This document shows positions 46,366 through 55,107 of a DNA stretch of 64,000 bases, piece by piece. The notes under the pieces were generated by a model. That model was not told where the DNA came from and made no database searches. It saw nothing but the letters and a program-made list of their open reading frames with translations. Made by a program: the position numbers and the translations under genes. Numbering within the stretch: position 1 is the first letter of the stretch; every line of letters begins with the position of its first letter. The stretch comes from Granulicella sp. (GTDB lineage Bacteria > Acidobacteriota > Terriglobia > Terriglobales > Acidobacteriaceae): positions 23,985 to 87,984 of the forward strand of contig JANYLK010000180.1 in the NCBI GenBank assembly GCA_025357875.1, written 5' to 3'.

Positions 46366-47610
46366 ATGGCACTCGTTACCAAGTCAAATCGCTCGACGCA
46401 GTTTGTAGTCTGGGGATCAGCCCTCGTCCTCGTCTTTCTAGGAATCTATGCAGTCCGTTCGCTCACCCGAGAGCGAATCACGGTTCGAGTAGCACAAGTT
46501 TCCTACGGTGACCTATCCCGATCTTTTTCGACCACCGGAAAGATCGAGCCGGTGAACGATTTCCAGGTTCACGCCCAAGCCGCAGGTCAGGTACAGGACG
46601 TCTACGTGGATTTGGGCGAAAAGGTCAAGGCTGGCCAATTGCTCATCAAAATGGATGACAAGTACGCGTTGGCAAATCTCGCACACGCCAACTCCACACT
46701 CCAGGCTGCGCAACTCGCTACCAGCGACATCCAGCACGGCGGCACGCAGGATGAGCGAAACAGCTTCGCAGCGGATTTGAGCCGCGCCAAATTGCAGCGA
46801 CAGCAGGACGCCGCATCACTCGCTTCACTCCAACAACTGCAGCAAAAAGGCGCGGCCTCAACCGCCGAGGTCGCCGCCGCTGAGCATCGCGTCCAGGTCG
46901 ATGACAGCAATCTCAACACCATCGAACAGCACAGCTCGCAGCGTTACGGTCAGGCAGACCAGACTCGTGCTCAGGCTGAACTCGCCGACGCGCGCGCAGC
47001 AGTCGTCGCCGCCCAGAGCGGCTACGCCACCGCCAACATCCGCAGCAAGATCGCCGGCACTGTGTACTATCTCCCCGTCGCTAGGTACGACTACGTCAGT
47101 ACGGGGGAAGACCTGGTCTACGTCGCAGACCTGAGCCGCATGCACGTCACGGCTTATTTCGACGAGCCCGATATCGGCAGTCTCGCCGCCGGGCAGTCAG
47201 TCGTAATCACCTGGGAGGCAAAGCGCGGGACAATCTGGCACGGACACATTACCCAGCCCCCTACTACCGTTATCAATTATCAACAACGTTTTGTTGGCGA
47301 GTGCATCATCACCGTCGACGATGGCAGCGGCACTCTCGATCCCAACGCGAACGTTACTGTAACCGTCACAACCGCGCAGAACAAGCACGTCCTCGAAGTT
47401 CCGCACTCAGCCCTGAAGCAAGACTCGGCTGGTTACTTTGTGTACCGTGTTATTCAAAATAAGCTTGTCCTAACCCGGGTTCAGACAGGCATCATCAACC
47501 TGAACGAAGCCGAAATCACCAGTGGCCTTAGCGAAGGCGACATCGTTGCCACCACTCCGACAATCAATCGCGATCTCACCAATGGCCTTGAGGTAACACC
47601 CGTCCAATAA
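46366..47610 (+). CDS. Efflux periplasmic adaptor (HlyD/MacA-type membrane fusion protein)
   Basis: A 414-residue adaptor: N-terminal membrane anchor (FVVWGSALVLVFLGIYAVRSL), lipoyl half IEPVNDFQVHAQAAGQVQDVYVDLGEKVKAGQLLIKMDDKYALANL, and a long Gln/Ala-rich coiled-coil hairpin (about residues 95-215). The second lipoyl half is NIRSKIAGTVYYLPVARYDYVSTGEDLVYVADLSRMHV, followed by beta-barrel and membrane-proximal domains. It would bridge an inner-membrane pump to a TolC channel. The ATG at 46366 is preferred over an upstream TTG. The gene directly abuts a TolC-family gene (TAAATG), but no pump permease is present beside them. Confidence 0.88.
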   Translation: MALVTKSNRSTQFVVWGSALVLVFLGIYAVRSLTRERITVRVAQVSYGDLSRSFSTTGKIEPVNDFQVHAQAAGQVQDVYVDLGEKVKAGQLLIKMDDKYALANLAHANSTLQAAQLATSDIQHGGTQDERNSFAADLSRAKLQRQQDAASLASLQQLQQKGAASTAEVAAAEHRVQVDDSNLNTIEQHSSQRYGQADQTRAQAELADARAAVVAAQSGYATANIRSKIAGTVYYLPVARYDYVSTGEDLVYVADLSRMHVTAYFDEPDIGSLAAGQSVVITWEAKRGTIWHGHITQPPTTVINYQQRFVGECIITVDDGSGTLDPNANVTVTVTTAQNKHVLEVPHSALKQDSAGYFVYRVIQNKLVLTRVQTGIINLNEAEITSGLSEGDIVATTPTINRDLTNGLEVTPVQ

Positions 47611-49023
47611 ATGAGCATTCGCCCAACATCCTCCTTCCTGTCATTGAACTGGACACTCCAGCCAGCTATCCTCGGGACCATGCGGCGCTTTATCCTCCCG
47701 CTCACTCTGAGCTCTCTCTTTCTGTGTCCAAATTTCATGGGAGCTCAGATCTCGCTTACCACCGCCGTCGATCTTGCGCTTCGTATCAGCCCGCGCGTTC
47801 AGGGGGCGCAGGCCGATGTTATAAAGGCTAACGCCCAGGTCTCACAAACCCTAGACGCCTATGTCCCTTCCATCACGGTTGGAGCCGGGCTCGGTCAGGC
47901 ATACGGTTTTAGTCCTAACCCACCCACCCTGGCAACCGTCTCCGGCGGGGGGCTCGTCTTCAATGCATCGCAGTCGTTCTATATTCGCTCGGCACGGGCA
48001 GGCCTGAACGCCGCTCGTCTCGCGCTCGAGGACGCCCGTGAGGCAGTCGCGCAAGACGCCGCACTTGCCTTCATCGCGCTCAATCACGACCAGCAGCGCG
48101 AGCAGGCCATCGACCAGCAGGCCGGATACGCCAACGCCCTCGCCACCATCGTTCAGGCGCGCGTCGATGCTGGGCAGGATTCTCCAATCGATCTGACCCG
48201 GTCTAAACTCACTGCCGCCGAACTCCGCGTCGCAATCCTCAAGGCTCACGACGACGTCGCCTACGATCGCGAACACCTCGCACGCCTGATCGGACTGCCG
48301 CCCACCGCACTGAGCATCGACCCGGACTTTCCCGTGAGCCCCGTCGCCTTCAACGCATCGGAACCCACAGCCGCCCACGGCTATGCCAACGCCGCGGTGG
48401 CCTCGGCATTCGCCTCTGCGGAAGCCCGACGGCAGCAGGCGGCCGGAGATGCTCGCTATCATTTCTGGCCGGAGTTCAACCTGGTCGCCCAGTACCAGCG
48501 CTACGCCACATTCACCGACTCGTTTGCCGCGCTGCAAAAACTGAATGGCACAATCAAGGCCGACGAAGGCGTCTTCGGCGTTCAGATTATCCTCCCCATC
48601 CTGGATAAAGGTCACAGTGCAAAAGCGCGCGAGTCCGCGGCAGTAGCATCGCGCACCTTCCACGATGCGCAATCCGCGCAGATGGACGCCCTCGATGGCC
48701 AGTCTCGCCTCCGCCACAGCCTCGCTGAACTGCAGGCCCAGGGAGAAGTTGCCACCCTTCAGCAACAACTTGCGCAACAACAGCTTGACGTGACCCGTCT
48801 GCAATTGCAATCGGGCAGCGGCGATCCTAACGCCCCCCAGATGACTCCGAAAGATGAACAGAAAGCCCGCATCGCGGAGCGCGACAAATATCTCGCCGTC
48901 ATCGACGCCAGCTTCCAACTCCACCAGGCTGAGATCCAACTTCTCCGCCAAACTGGCGACCTCGAAACCTGGCTCAAACCGGCTACTACGCCGCGACCGA
49001 CCACTGTTTCAGTCCCGCAATAA
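47611..49023 (+). CDS. TolC-family outer-membrane channel protein
   Basis: A 470-residue OEP/TolC-type protein with signal peptide MRRFILPLTLSSLFLCPNFMGAQ and two long helical repeats: SLTTAVDLALRISPRVQGAQADVIKANAQVSQ and AVASAFASAEARRQQAAGDARYHFWPEFNLVAQYQRYA. These form the trimeric outer-membrane tunnel. An internal ATG at 47680 starts exactly at the signal peptide; the ATG at 47611 directly after the adaptor stop is the ORF-track start and would add 23 residues. Downstream come convergent transporter genes. The inner-membrane partner is not in this window. Confidence 0.85.
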   Translation: MSIRPTSSFLSLNWTLQPAILGTMRRFILPLTLSSLFLCPNFMGAQISLTTAVDLALRISPRVQGAQADVIKANAQVSQTLDAYVPSITVGAGLGQAYGFSPNPPTLATVSGGGLVFNASQSFYIRSARAGLNAARLALEDAREAVAQDAALAFIALNHDQQREQAIDQQAGYANALATIVQARVDAGQDSPIDLTRSKLTAAELRVAILKAHDDVAYDREHLARLIGLPPTALSIDPDFPVSPVAFNASEPTAAHGYANAAVASAFASAEARRQQAAGDARYHFWPEFNLVAQYQRYATFTDSFAALQKLNGTIKADEGVFGVQIILPILDKGHSAKARESAAVASRTFHDAQSAQMDALDGQSRLRHSLAELQAQGEVATLQQQLAQQQLDVTRLQLQSGSGDPNAPQMTPKDEQKARIAERDKYLAVIDASFQLHQAEIQLLRQTGDLETWLKPATTPRPTTVSVPQ

Positions 49024-49062
49024 AACCTCCCAGCTAGCCCAACTCCCCGTCCCTGACACGCT

Positions 49063-49455
49063 CTACTTTGAAAGCAGAAATACGCCAGCGCACACAAACA
49101 GCGCAGCCAGCCATCGCCGCCGATCCACATTCTCTTTCAAAAAGAATTTCGCCGCCACCGCATTGCCGATGTACGTAAGCGAGGCAGTAGCCGGAGCCGC
49201 GAGCGAGACATCAACAACACTCAGCGTAAATAGCAGTGCAAAAAAATTCAATGCCATCGCCACCGACCCAATCAGGAACATTGGGCTGGTAAGCACAGCG
49301 CGAATCGCCCCCGGCAACCCACTCTTCGCCCGAATCACGTCAAGGTCGCCAATCCGCCGCATGGCTCCCGCCGTTAGCACCTCACCCGTAATCGCCAGCG
49401 CCGCAACAGTAAGAATGCAGCACCAGGTCTCGAACGTCCGCGTCAGGTGCATCAA
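49063..49455 (-). CDS. Half-size DMT/EamA transporter subunit
   Basis: A 130-residue membrane protein with four predicted helices: ILTVAALAITGEVLTAGAM, MFLIGSVAMALNFFALLFTLSVV, ASLTYIGNAVAAKFFL and WLAALFVCAGVFLLS. This is one EamA half (drug/metabolite transporter superfamily). It overlaps the preceding half-size gene by 4 nt (ATGA), so both are co-translated and likely form a heterodimer, like small multidrug resistance pairs or the ArnE/ArnF flippase. Cargo unknown. Confidence 0.8.
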   Translation of the reverse strand: MMHLTRTFETWCCILTVAALAITGEVLTAGAMRRIGDLDVIRAKSGLPGAIRAVLTSPMFLIGSVAMALNFFALLFTLSVVDVSLAAPATASLTYIGNAVAAKFFLKENVDRRRWLAALFVCAGVFLLSK

Positions 49456-49886
49456 CGGCCGGCTCCGGAGTCCATAACTTCAAGCGCAGTCGGTTCGTGT
49501 TCAGTCCGCGATGGCCCGTTAGCGACGAACCCCACCGCACACACAATCGTCAGTATGCCTGCCCACCGATACGCGCTCAGATGCTCATGCAACCAGAAGC
49601 GACTCAATAGCGCGACCACCACGTAGCCGAACGCCGTCGCCGGCATCACAAAAGTAAGATCGGCCCAGCTCAGCGCGGTCAAATAACTCGAAAAAAATCC
49701 AATCAGCAGCACAATTCCGCCGATAACCCACGGGTTGCGGAGCGCTGCAAGCAGTAACCCAAGATGATGGAAGTCGACAGCACCAATCTGCGACATGCCG
49801 TGCGAAAGCATCGTGTCGCCAACCGATGCAGTCAGCAAAACCGTAAGCAAAATTAAATACCGCTGCGGAGAAAGTGTGTGTTTCAT
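49452..49886 (-). CDS. Half-size DMT/EamA transporter subunit
   Basis: A 144-residue partner of the gene at 49063, also four helices: LILLTVLLTASVGDTMLSHGM, WVIGGIVLLIGFFSSYLTALSW, FVMPATAFGYVVVALLSRFWL and YRWAGILTIVCAVGFVA. The FLHE-like loop SRFWLHEHLSAYRWAG parallels AKFFLKENVDRRRWLA in the partner, showing the two halves are paralogues. A short polar tail (PSRTEHEPTALEVMDSGAGR) follows. First gene of the two-gene unit. Confidence 0.8.
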   Translation of the reverse strand: MKHTLSPQRYLILLTVLLTASVGDTMLSHGMSQIGAVDFHHLGLLLAALRNPWVIGGIVLLIGFFSSYLTALSWADLTFVMPATAFGYVVVALLSRFWLHEHLSAYRWAGILTIVCAVGFVANGPSRTEHEPTALEVMDSGAGR

Positions 49887-49928
49887 CTCCCTCCAGTTTA
49901 GAGGACATAAGCCCGCCTCGCGCCCGCG

Positions 49929-50435
49929 CTAGAACGACACATCCGCCGGCTGCGTCACCTTCATCACCGACTGGTCCCCTGTCTTTTGCTTCCACGCCGC
50001 GCGAATCGCCTCAATCTTCGCTGCATTCGCGGCCGTCGGCGGATAGTCGATGATCAACTCCTTCGACCGTATTCGTTCCGGGGCCTTCTCCTGCTTGCCT
50101 TGCCATTGCCCGTAGACATCCATGACCGACAGGCCCGCCGGAAATCGCGGCGTCACTTCCTTGTCGAGAAACTCACGCCACGCCGACTCCGACACACCCT
50201 TATCCGGCGCATCCGCCGGCCCCAGCCCAAAGTACAGCCGCGTATCTACCCAGTGTTGCCCATGCGCCGGATGTGCCGCGTCGCCCTTCAAAGTCGCACT
50301 CGCATGCTTTTGCGTTACTGCCTGCGCGGATGCCGCTCCACAAATATCGCCGGACAGCAACCCACCGGCCGCTGCAGCGCCCAGCATCACAGCAAGAAGA
50401 ACCAGCCAGCGCGACACCGAGTTAGTCTGTCTCAC
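49929..50435 (-). CDS. DUF3574 family secreted protein
   Basis: About 168 residues: membrane/signal segment WLVLLAVMLGAAAAGGLLSG, then the DUF3574-like domain HWVDTRLYFGLGPADAPDKGVSESAWREFLDKEVTPRFPAGLSVMDVYGQWQGKQEKAPERIRSKELIIDYP. The family is of unknown function. The GTG at 50435 overlaps the stop of the upstream PH-domain gene (GTGA) and has GGAGG about 14 nt upstream, making it the most likely start. The ORF track's longer version is antisense to that neighbour's frame. Confidence 0.8.
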   Translation of the reverse strand: MRQTNSVSRWLVLLAVMLGAAAAGGLLSGDICGAASAQAVTQKHASATLKGDAAHPAHGQHWVDTRLYFGLGPADAPDKGVSESAWREFLDKEVTPRFPAGLSVMDVYGQWQGKQEKAPERIRSKELIIDYPPTAANAAKIEAIRAAWKQKTGDQSVMKVTQPADVSF

Positions 50436-50893
50436 CAAACCTTGGTTTCCTCCAGCACCGACTGTGGAACATATTGTCTCAGCTCGGTTATGAATTCCTG
50501 AGTTTGCTCCACCTTCAAACTCATCTTCTTCATCCCTGATCCGTAAACTTCGGTCGTGACAGCGGAACTTCCCATACCGCTGCAAGCCACTCCGCGAATC
50601 CGCTCGATCTGCGGGTACTCAACGGAGCGATGCCACAACCCTGCCTGATACTCCAGCGACGACGGGGTCAGTTCGACATAGCTGTAAAGATATTGCAATA
50701 ACAGGATCAGCGGCGTGCTGAGAAGAAGGTACGGGTAAAGGATGTGCCAAAAAGAGCCGACTCCATCGTAGGTGTGGCTTTTCTGATGGAGAAACTGACT
50801 TATGCCCTCAACGAATGGGAATGTCGCCAGAAAATACTCGCGCGATTGATATGAAGTCGATATCGCATCGCAAACAGAATACCGCACAAACAA
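50432..50893 (-). CDS. Membrane-anchored bacterial PH-domain-like protein
   Basis: A 153-residue protein with a hydrophobic region (FWHILYPYLLLSTPLILLLQYLYSY) followed by a PH-like stretch, YVELTPSSLEYQAGLWHRSVEYPQIERIRGVA...EVYGSGMKKMSLKVEQTQEFITELRQYV, typical of YdbT/bPH modules. The start (TTG at 50893) is weak. Translationally coupled to the DUF3574 gene by a 4-nt overlap. What the pair does is unknown. Confidence 0.65.
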   Translation of the reverse strand: MFVRYSVCDAISTSYQSREYFLATFPFVEGISQFLHQKSHTYDGVGSFWHILYPYLLLSTPLILLLQYLYSYVELTPSSLEYQAGLWHRSVEYPQIERIRGVACSGMGSSAVTTEVYGSGMKKMSLKVEQTQEFITELRQYVPQSVLEETKVW

Positions 50894-50940
50894 AAGCGGC
50901 CAGCCGAAGCTGACCGCCTTCTCTCAATCCATGGCCTGAA

Positions 50941-52422
50941 CTAAGCGCCCTGCCCGACCGACTCCTGCGCCTTCAATGCCGACGCCGCGCGACTCGCCTT
51001 GTTTCGCTGGCTACGCAGCTTCATGAACGAGCGTGCCTCGGTATACAAACGCGGAAGATCGCGGTGCAACACTGCCTGCCAGATCACGCGGAATGCCGCC
51101 TTCGGCCGGAAGAAGTACTCGTCGTAGAATTTGTGCACCATCTCCATAACGTACTCGACCGGCAGACCGGGGTACTCGATGTGCGCCATCTGGTGGCCGC
51201 CCTCGTCCGACATCGCCTCGTTGGTGATGAACCCATTTTCCTTCGCGTAATCGAAGAATTCGGTGCCTGGAAACGCATGCGCAATCGACACCTGAATCGT
51301 CTCGCAGTCAAGCTGCTTGGCGAACTCAATCGTGTTGCGAATCGACTCCCGAGTCTCGCCTGGCAGGCCGAGAATGAAGTCGCCATGCACAACCAATCCA
51401 AGCTTGTGACAGTCGCGCTGGAAGTCAAGCGCCCGCTGAACCGTTGCGCCCTTTTTGATGTTCTTCAAAATCTGCGGATCGCCCGATTCAAAACCAACGA
51501 TCAGCAACCGGCAACCGGCCTCCTTCATCGCCTTCAGCGTGTCGAAATCCGTGGTCACGCGCGACGTGCACGACCATGTCAGACCCAGCGGCTTCAACTT
51601 CTCGCAAAGCTCAACCGTGCGCGCTTTCTGAATGTTGAAGGTGTCGTCGTCGAAGAAAAATTCCTTCACATTCGGGAACAGTTTCTTTGCATTCGCCATC
51701 TCCGCGGCAACATCGTCGGTAGAGCGCTTACGCCACGCATGTCCGCTCAGAGTTTGCGGCCACAGGCAGAACGTGCATTGCGCCGGGCATCCACGCGTTG
51801 AATACAGCGACACAAAAGGATGCAGCAGAAATGGCACGCTGTACTTCGTCACGTCGAGGTCACGCGCGTAAATCTCAGTCGCCCAGGGCATCTCATCAAG
51901 CTGCTCCGGAGTTACCTGCGCCCGGTCCGGATTGTGCTGGATCACGCCGTTCGCGTCCCTATAACTGACCCCGAGAATCTCGTTCAGCGGCTTGCCATTG
52001 GCAAACTCCACCACCGAAAAATCAAACTCGCGCCGACAGATAAAGTCGATCGCAGGGCACTCGTTCAAAGCCTTATCCGGCGATGTCGTCACCGGCGGTC
52101 CGACGAACGAAATCTTGATCGAGGGATACGTCTGCTTGATCACTTCGGCCATCTTCTGGTCGCCGTCCCAGCCCATGGTGCTGGTAAACAGGACCAGGAA
52201 CTCATAGTCCTTCAGAATCGTCACCACTTCCGCCCACTTAATGTGGTGCGGCGGAGCGTCCAGCAGGCGCGAGCCTTCCAGCATTCCGGCGGGGTACGTC
52301 AACCAGACCGGGTACCAATACGACTCGATCTCGCGGGTTGCGGGCCAGCGACTGCTGGCGCCACCATCAAACTTTTCAAAGGAGGGCGGGTTCAGGAACA
52401 GCGTCTTCAGGGGCGTTGTCAT
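50941..52422 (-). CDS. hpnJ: Hopanoid-associated radical SAM protein HpnJ
   Basis: A 493-residue B12-binding-type radical SAM enzyme. The N-terminus reads LFLNPPSFEKFDGGASSRWPATREIESYWYPVWLTYPAGML, diagnostic for HpnJ. The radical SAM cluster is RGCPAQCTFCLWPQT (C-x3-C-x2-C, about residues 208-222), then KEFFFDDDTFNI and LIVGFESGDPQILKNIKKG. HpnJ acts late in hopanoid side-chain modification (cyclitol ether formation). It is separated by 5-6 kb from the hpnCDE operon. An unusual feature is that it stands alone here, without hpnH, hpnG, hpnI or shc adjacent. Confidence 0.9.
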   Translation of the reverse strand: MTTPLKTLFLNPPSFEKFDGGASSRWPATREIESYWYPVWLTYPAGMLEGSRLLDAPPHHIKWAEVVTILKDYEFLVLFTSTMGWDGDQKMAEVIKQTYPSIKISFVGPPVTTSPDKALNECPAIDFICRREFDFSVVEFANGKPLNEILGVSYRDANGVIQHNPDRAQVTPEQLDEMPWATEIYARDLDVTKYSVPFLLHPFVSLYSTRGCPAQCTFCLWPQTLSGHAWRKRSTDDVAAEMANAKKLFPNVKEFFFDDDTFNIQKARTVELCEKLKPLGLTWSCTSRVTTDFDTLKAMKEAGCRLLIVGFESGDPQILKNIKKGATVQRALDFQRDCHKLGLVVHGDFILGLPGETRESIRNTIEFAKQLDCETIQVSIAHAFPGTEFFDYAKENGFITNEAMSDEGGHQMAHIEYPGLPVEYVMEMVHKFYDEYFFRPKAAFRVIWQAVLHRDLPRLYTEARSFMKLRSQRNKASRAASALKAQESVGQGA

Positions 52423-52582
52423 TACCCTCCATTTTAGCAGTTTCAGCGGCCATTCCGCACTGAGAATAGCGCTATTCGTGAGTATTCGCCCTGATGCCCG
52501 CGAATCATCTTCCGCAGACGTAACCTGTTGATTTACCTCGTTCGCCCAACCCGTGCGATAGGCTTACATCGAGGACATACGA

Positions 52583-53221
52583 ATGAAGTTCAACATGGAA
52601 GAAACAGCGCATCGGCAGGTCTACAACCTGCTCATCGGCCTGGTAGCCCCGCGACCCATTGCCTGGATCACCAGCATGGACGAAGAGGGCACGCTCAACG
52701 CCGCACCCTTTAGCGCGTACAACTACCTCTGCACTGACCCGCCCATCGTTGGCATTGGCGTAACCAATCGCCCGGGCCGCGAAGCCGTCCCCAAGGACAC
52801 CGCGCGCAACATCCGCCGCACCGGCGAATTCGTCATCAACGTCGTCACCGAAGACCTGCTCGAAAAGATGAACATCTGCGCCACCGACTTCCCCTCTGGC
52901 GTCAACGAACTCGAGATGGCCGGCCTCACCACCGCGCCCTCCTCCATCGTCAAAGTCCCGCGCATCGCCGAGGCCCACGCCGCACTCGAGTGCAAGGAGT
53001 TCACCTCCATGGAGATTGGCCGATCGCGAATCATCCTCGGCCGAGTCGTCGCCATGTACGTCGAAGACCGCTTTGTCGACCCCGCGGGCCCCTACATCAA
53101 GGCCGATGAGCTGCACGCTGTCGGCCGGATGAACGGTCTTGGCACATACGTCCACACCCGCGACTCCCTCCTCACCGTCCCCCGCATCTCCTACGAGGAG
53201 TGGGAAAGGGGAAAACGCTAA
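52583..53221 (+). CDS. Flavin reductase-like FMN-binding protein
   Basis: A 212-residue split-barrel flavoprotein of the flavin reductase/DIM6-NTAB family. Conserved stretches are LLIGLVAPRPIAWITSMDEEGTLNAAPFSAYNYLCTDPPIVGIGV, KDTARNIRRTGEFVINVVTEDL and FTSMEIGRSRIILGRVVAMYV, then YIKADELHAVGRMNGLGTYV. Such proteins reduce flavin or act as FMN-dependent oxidoreductases; the substrate is unknown. A minus-strand ORF covers this whole gene in antisense. Confidence 0.88.
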   Translation: MKFNMEETAHRQVYNLLIGLVAPRPIAWITSMDEEGTLNAAPFSAYNYLCTDPPIVGIGVTNRPGREAVPKDTARNIRRTGEFVINVVTEDLLEKMNICATDFPSGVNELEMAGLTTAPSSIVKVPRIAEAHAALECKEFTSMEIGRSRIILGRVVAMYVEDRFVDPAGPYIKADELHAVGRMNGLGTYVHTRDSLLTVPRISYEEWERGKR

Positions 53222-53809
53222 CACCTTCTCGTACATCGCCAACTCGACGACGGTCCGGCAGATTCCGTCGCCCACTTGCAGCGAGGAGGAATTCTGGACG
53301 ACGGCGAGCGCGGCGGTTTCGATGGGCGGCTGGGGGAACTCCGGGGGGTCTGTGGATTCTGATTCGGCGGGGTCTTCGATCTCGCAGGTGCGGCCTGGAG
53401 GGGCGATGTCCGGGTTGGTTTCGGGGACGGCGGTCCATGACTCCTTGCAAACCTCGCGGACGAGTTGGGTGGGGCGGCGGACGATACACAATCCGCGGGC
53501 GTTGGCGGAGGCGAGCTGGAGGCCATAGAAGAGCGAGTTGGCGTCCTTGCGGTCGATACAGCCGGTGGCAAGCGCGTTGATGACAGTGGAGATCGCCAGC
53601 TGTGTGGACTCGCGGTCCTCGATGGCTGGGAGTTGGAGGACGAAGGGATGATCCATCATTTTGGCGGACTGGAAATAGGCCTTGTCGCGATAGAGGTCGT
53701 GGCTGCGGTGGAGGCGATTGTGGAAGTAGCAGAAAACCGAGGCTGTGAGTGCGGCTCCGTGGCATTGCAGGCCGTTGGTCTTGATATGGCGACAGAGATC
53801 GACTTTCAA
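53222..53809 (-). CDS. Conserved CxxxxTNGxxC-type acidobacterial protein, 3' end abnormal
   Basis: The credible part of a 434-codon ORF. It opens MKVDLCRHIKTNGLQCHGAALTASVFCYFHNRLHRSHDLYR, a Cys/His-rich head (two C and C-x-x-H-type positions, possibly zinc-binding) that I recognise from acidobacterial hypothetical proteins. It continues to about residue 195 with plausible protein sequence (PFVLQLPAIEDRESTQLAISTVINALATGCIDRKDANSLFYGLQLASAN). Beyond that the frame runs, without a stop, antisense through the entire flavin reductase gene to 52505, giving a Gly/Asp/Val-rich tail that looks like antisense translation. The natural stop appears lost. Confidence 0.55.
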
Positions 53810-54297
53810 TGGATTGCTCCTTTGGGTGGTACCCCCCGGGGGGGGTGGTCTTAAGTGACTGCGGCAGAGCGAGTTAGGATTTTGGCCTTCTATAACAAGC
53901 TGATTACAATGCGGTTAGGGTCAAATATCTCCAAACACGCGAGTTACGCCTGTTGGCGAGGCGGATTCCGGCATTACCTGGTGCCCGACGGCCTATTTTT
54001 TTCAATGCTGCGAATGGATTAGAAACGTCTCCCCAAGGCGTTTTCAGATGAGAGGACAGGGTCAGGCACATGGCCGCACTCCTACTTCTCCTTTCACTAA
54101 TCCTATCGTGCCTGTCAAGCTTTGGCCGGTGGAAAAGATGGTCGCAGGCTGTGGTGGAGCGGGTTTTGTGGAGTGTACTGAGATTGGTGCGTGCTTACTT
54201 TTTTGACAATCGCATCGAGCGTGCTGGGCCAGTGAACTTGCTCAAAAGCCCAACTCACCGGCAGTGCGGCTCGACTCGTTCTCTTTCCAATCAGATT
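53810..54297. other. Intergenic region without a supported gene
   Basis: Nearly 490 bp. It includes a G/C palindrome (ACCCCCCGGGGGGGGT type) near 53829-53845 just upstream of the Cys/His-rich gene. A 107-codon ORF at 54070 overlaps vapC and lacks protein-like character after its hydrophobic start. No RNA gene or repeat was recognised. Confidence 0.5.
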
Positions 54298-54693
54298 TCA
54301 GTGCAACCGGCGTACGCGCGGCTGGCGGGCAAAAGCCTTATCGAAGGTCAGGATTTCATTGGCGCCGGCGGCAAAGGATATTTCCGCGATTAGGTGGTCG
54401 GCAAAGCCCGCGGTGCCGCTGCGCGCGGCGTCCAGGGACTTCCGTGCAAGTGCCGGCGATTCGACCTGAACACCACGAGTTCGCAGCATTCCGTCCAAGG
54501 TGTCGATAACCTTCTCCCTCTCCCATCGGCTGCGAAGCACCCACGAGAGTTCAGCCAGTACGAGCAAAGGAACGAAGATGCCGCCCGCAGATCGCGCCTG
54601 CGCGAGAGCCGCTTTCGCCTTGGCGGCCTGGGCCTTGTCGTCTTCGAGCAGGGCACGCGCCCAGACATTCGTGTCGGCAGCCAGCATCACCAT
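54298..54693 (-). CDS. vapC: PIN-domain toxin VapC
   Basis: A 131-residue PIN ribonuclease. Acidic catalytic residues appear in LAADTNVWARALLEDD (Asp near residue 7), LAELSWVL (Glu), GFADHLIAEISFAAG (Asp) and ILTFDKAF (Asp). VapC toxins cleave specific tRNA or rRNA sites. The ATG at 54693 overlaps the antitoxin stop (ATATGGTGATG); an internal ATG at 54687 is equally possible. Downstream partner of vapB. Confidence 0.88.
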   Translation of the reverse strand: MVMLAADTNVWARALLEDDKAQAAKAKAALAQARSAGGIFVPLLVLAELSWVLRSRWEREKVIDTLDGMLRTRGVQVESPALARKSLDAARSGTAGFADHLIAEISFAAGANEILTFDKAFARQPRVRRLH

Positions 54694-54959
54694 ATCCTTT
54701 GCCCCTTGGCAGCATTCATTTCATCGAAGCCCATTACGCCTGCGGGCTTAGGACCGGCATCTGCCATCCGCCACAGGTCCTCCAGCTCATAGCGAACGGG
54801 CTCGACCTCAACAGGGCCGATGGTTGGAATGCTGAACCGAATGCGGCTGCCTTTGTGAAGGCCCAACCGCTTCCGCAATTCACTGGGAAGCGTGACTTGG
54901 CCCTTGGAGGTAACCGTGGCTTCAATCGTCATAGGCGAATTGTGAGAAACAGAAGACAT
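54687..54959 (-). CDS. vapB: AbrB/SpoVT-fold antitoxin VapB
   Basis: A 90-residue DNA-binding antitoxin: SPMTIEATVTSKGQVTLPSELRKRLGLHKGSRIRFSI is the swapped-hairpin AbrB fold. The C-terminal part (ELEDLWRMADAGPKPAGVMGFDEMNAAKGQRIW) would wrap the toxin. AAGGAGG lies 8 nt before the ATG at 54959 and a TATTAT -10-like hexamer lies directly upstream of it, so the leader is very short. It should autoregulate the operon. Confidence 0.88.
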   Translation of the reverse strand: MSSVSHNSPMTIEATVTSKGQVTLPSELRKRLGLHKGSRIRFSIPTIGPVEVEPVRYELEDLWRMADAGPKPAGVMGFDEMNAAKGQRIW

Positions 54960-55107
54960 AGCAGACCCCTCCTTACATAATACGCGAGAATGCCTTACCT
55001 GCGAGAAGCCGATGTCAACTCAACTCGTAGGGGCCAGCGGAGGGCAAATTCGTACTTGGTCAAAATACCGATTTAGAGGCGATTCGTGGAAGATACCCCC
55101 GCTTGCG

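Noticed and set aside
54070-54393. ORF starting with a hydrophobic MAALLLLLSLILSCL segment
   Set aside because: It overlaps vapC, has no ribosome-binding site, and loses protein-like character after the first helix.
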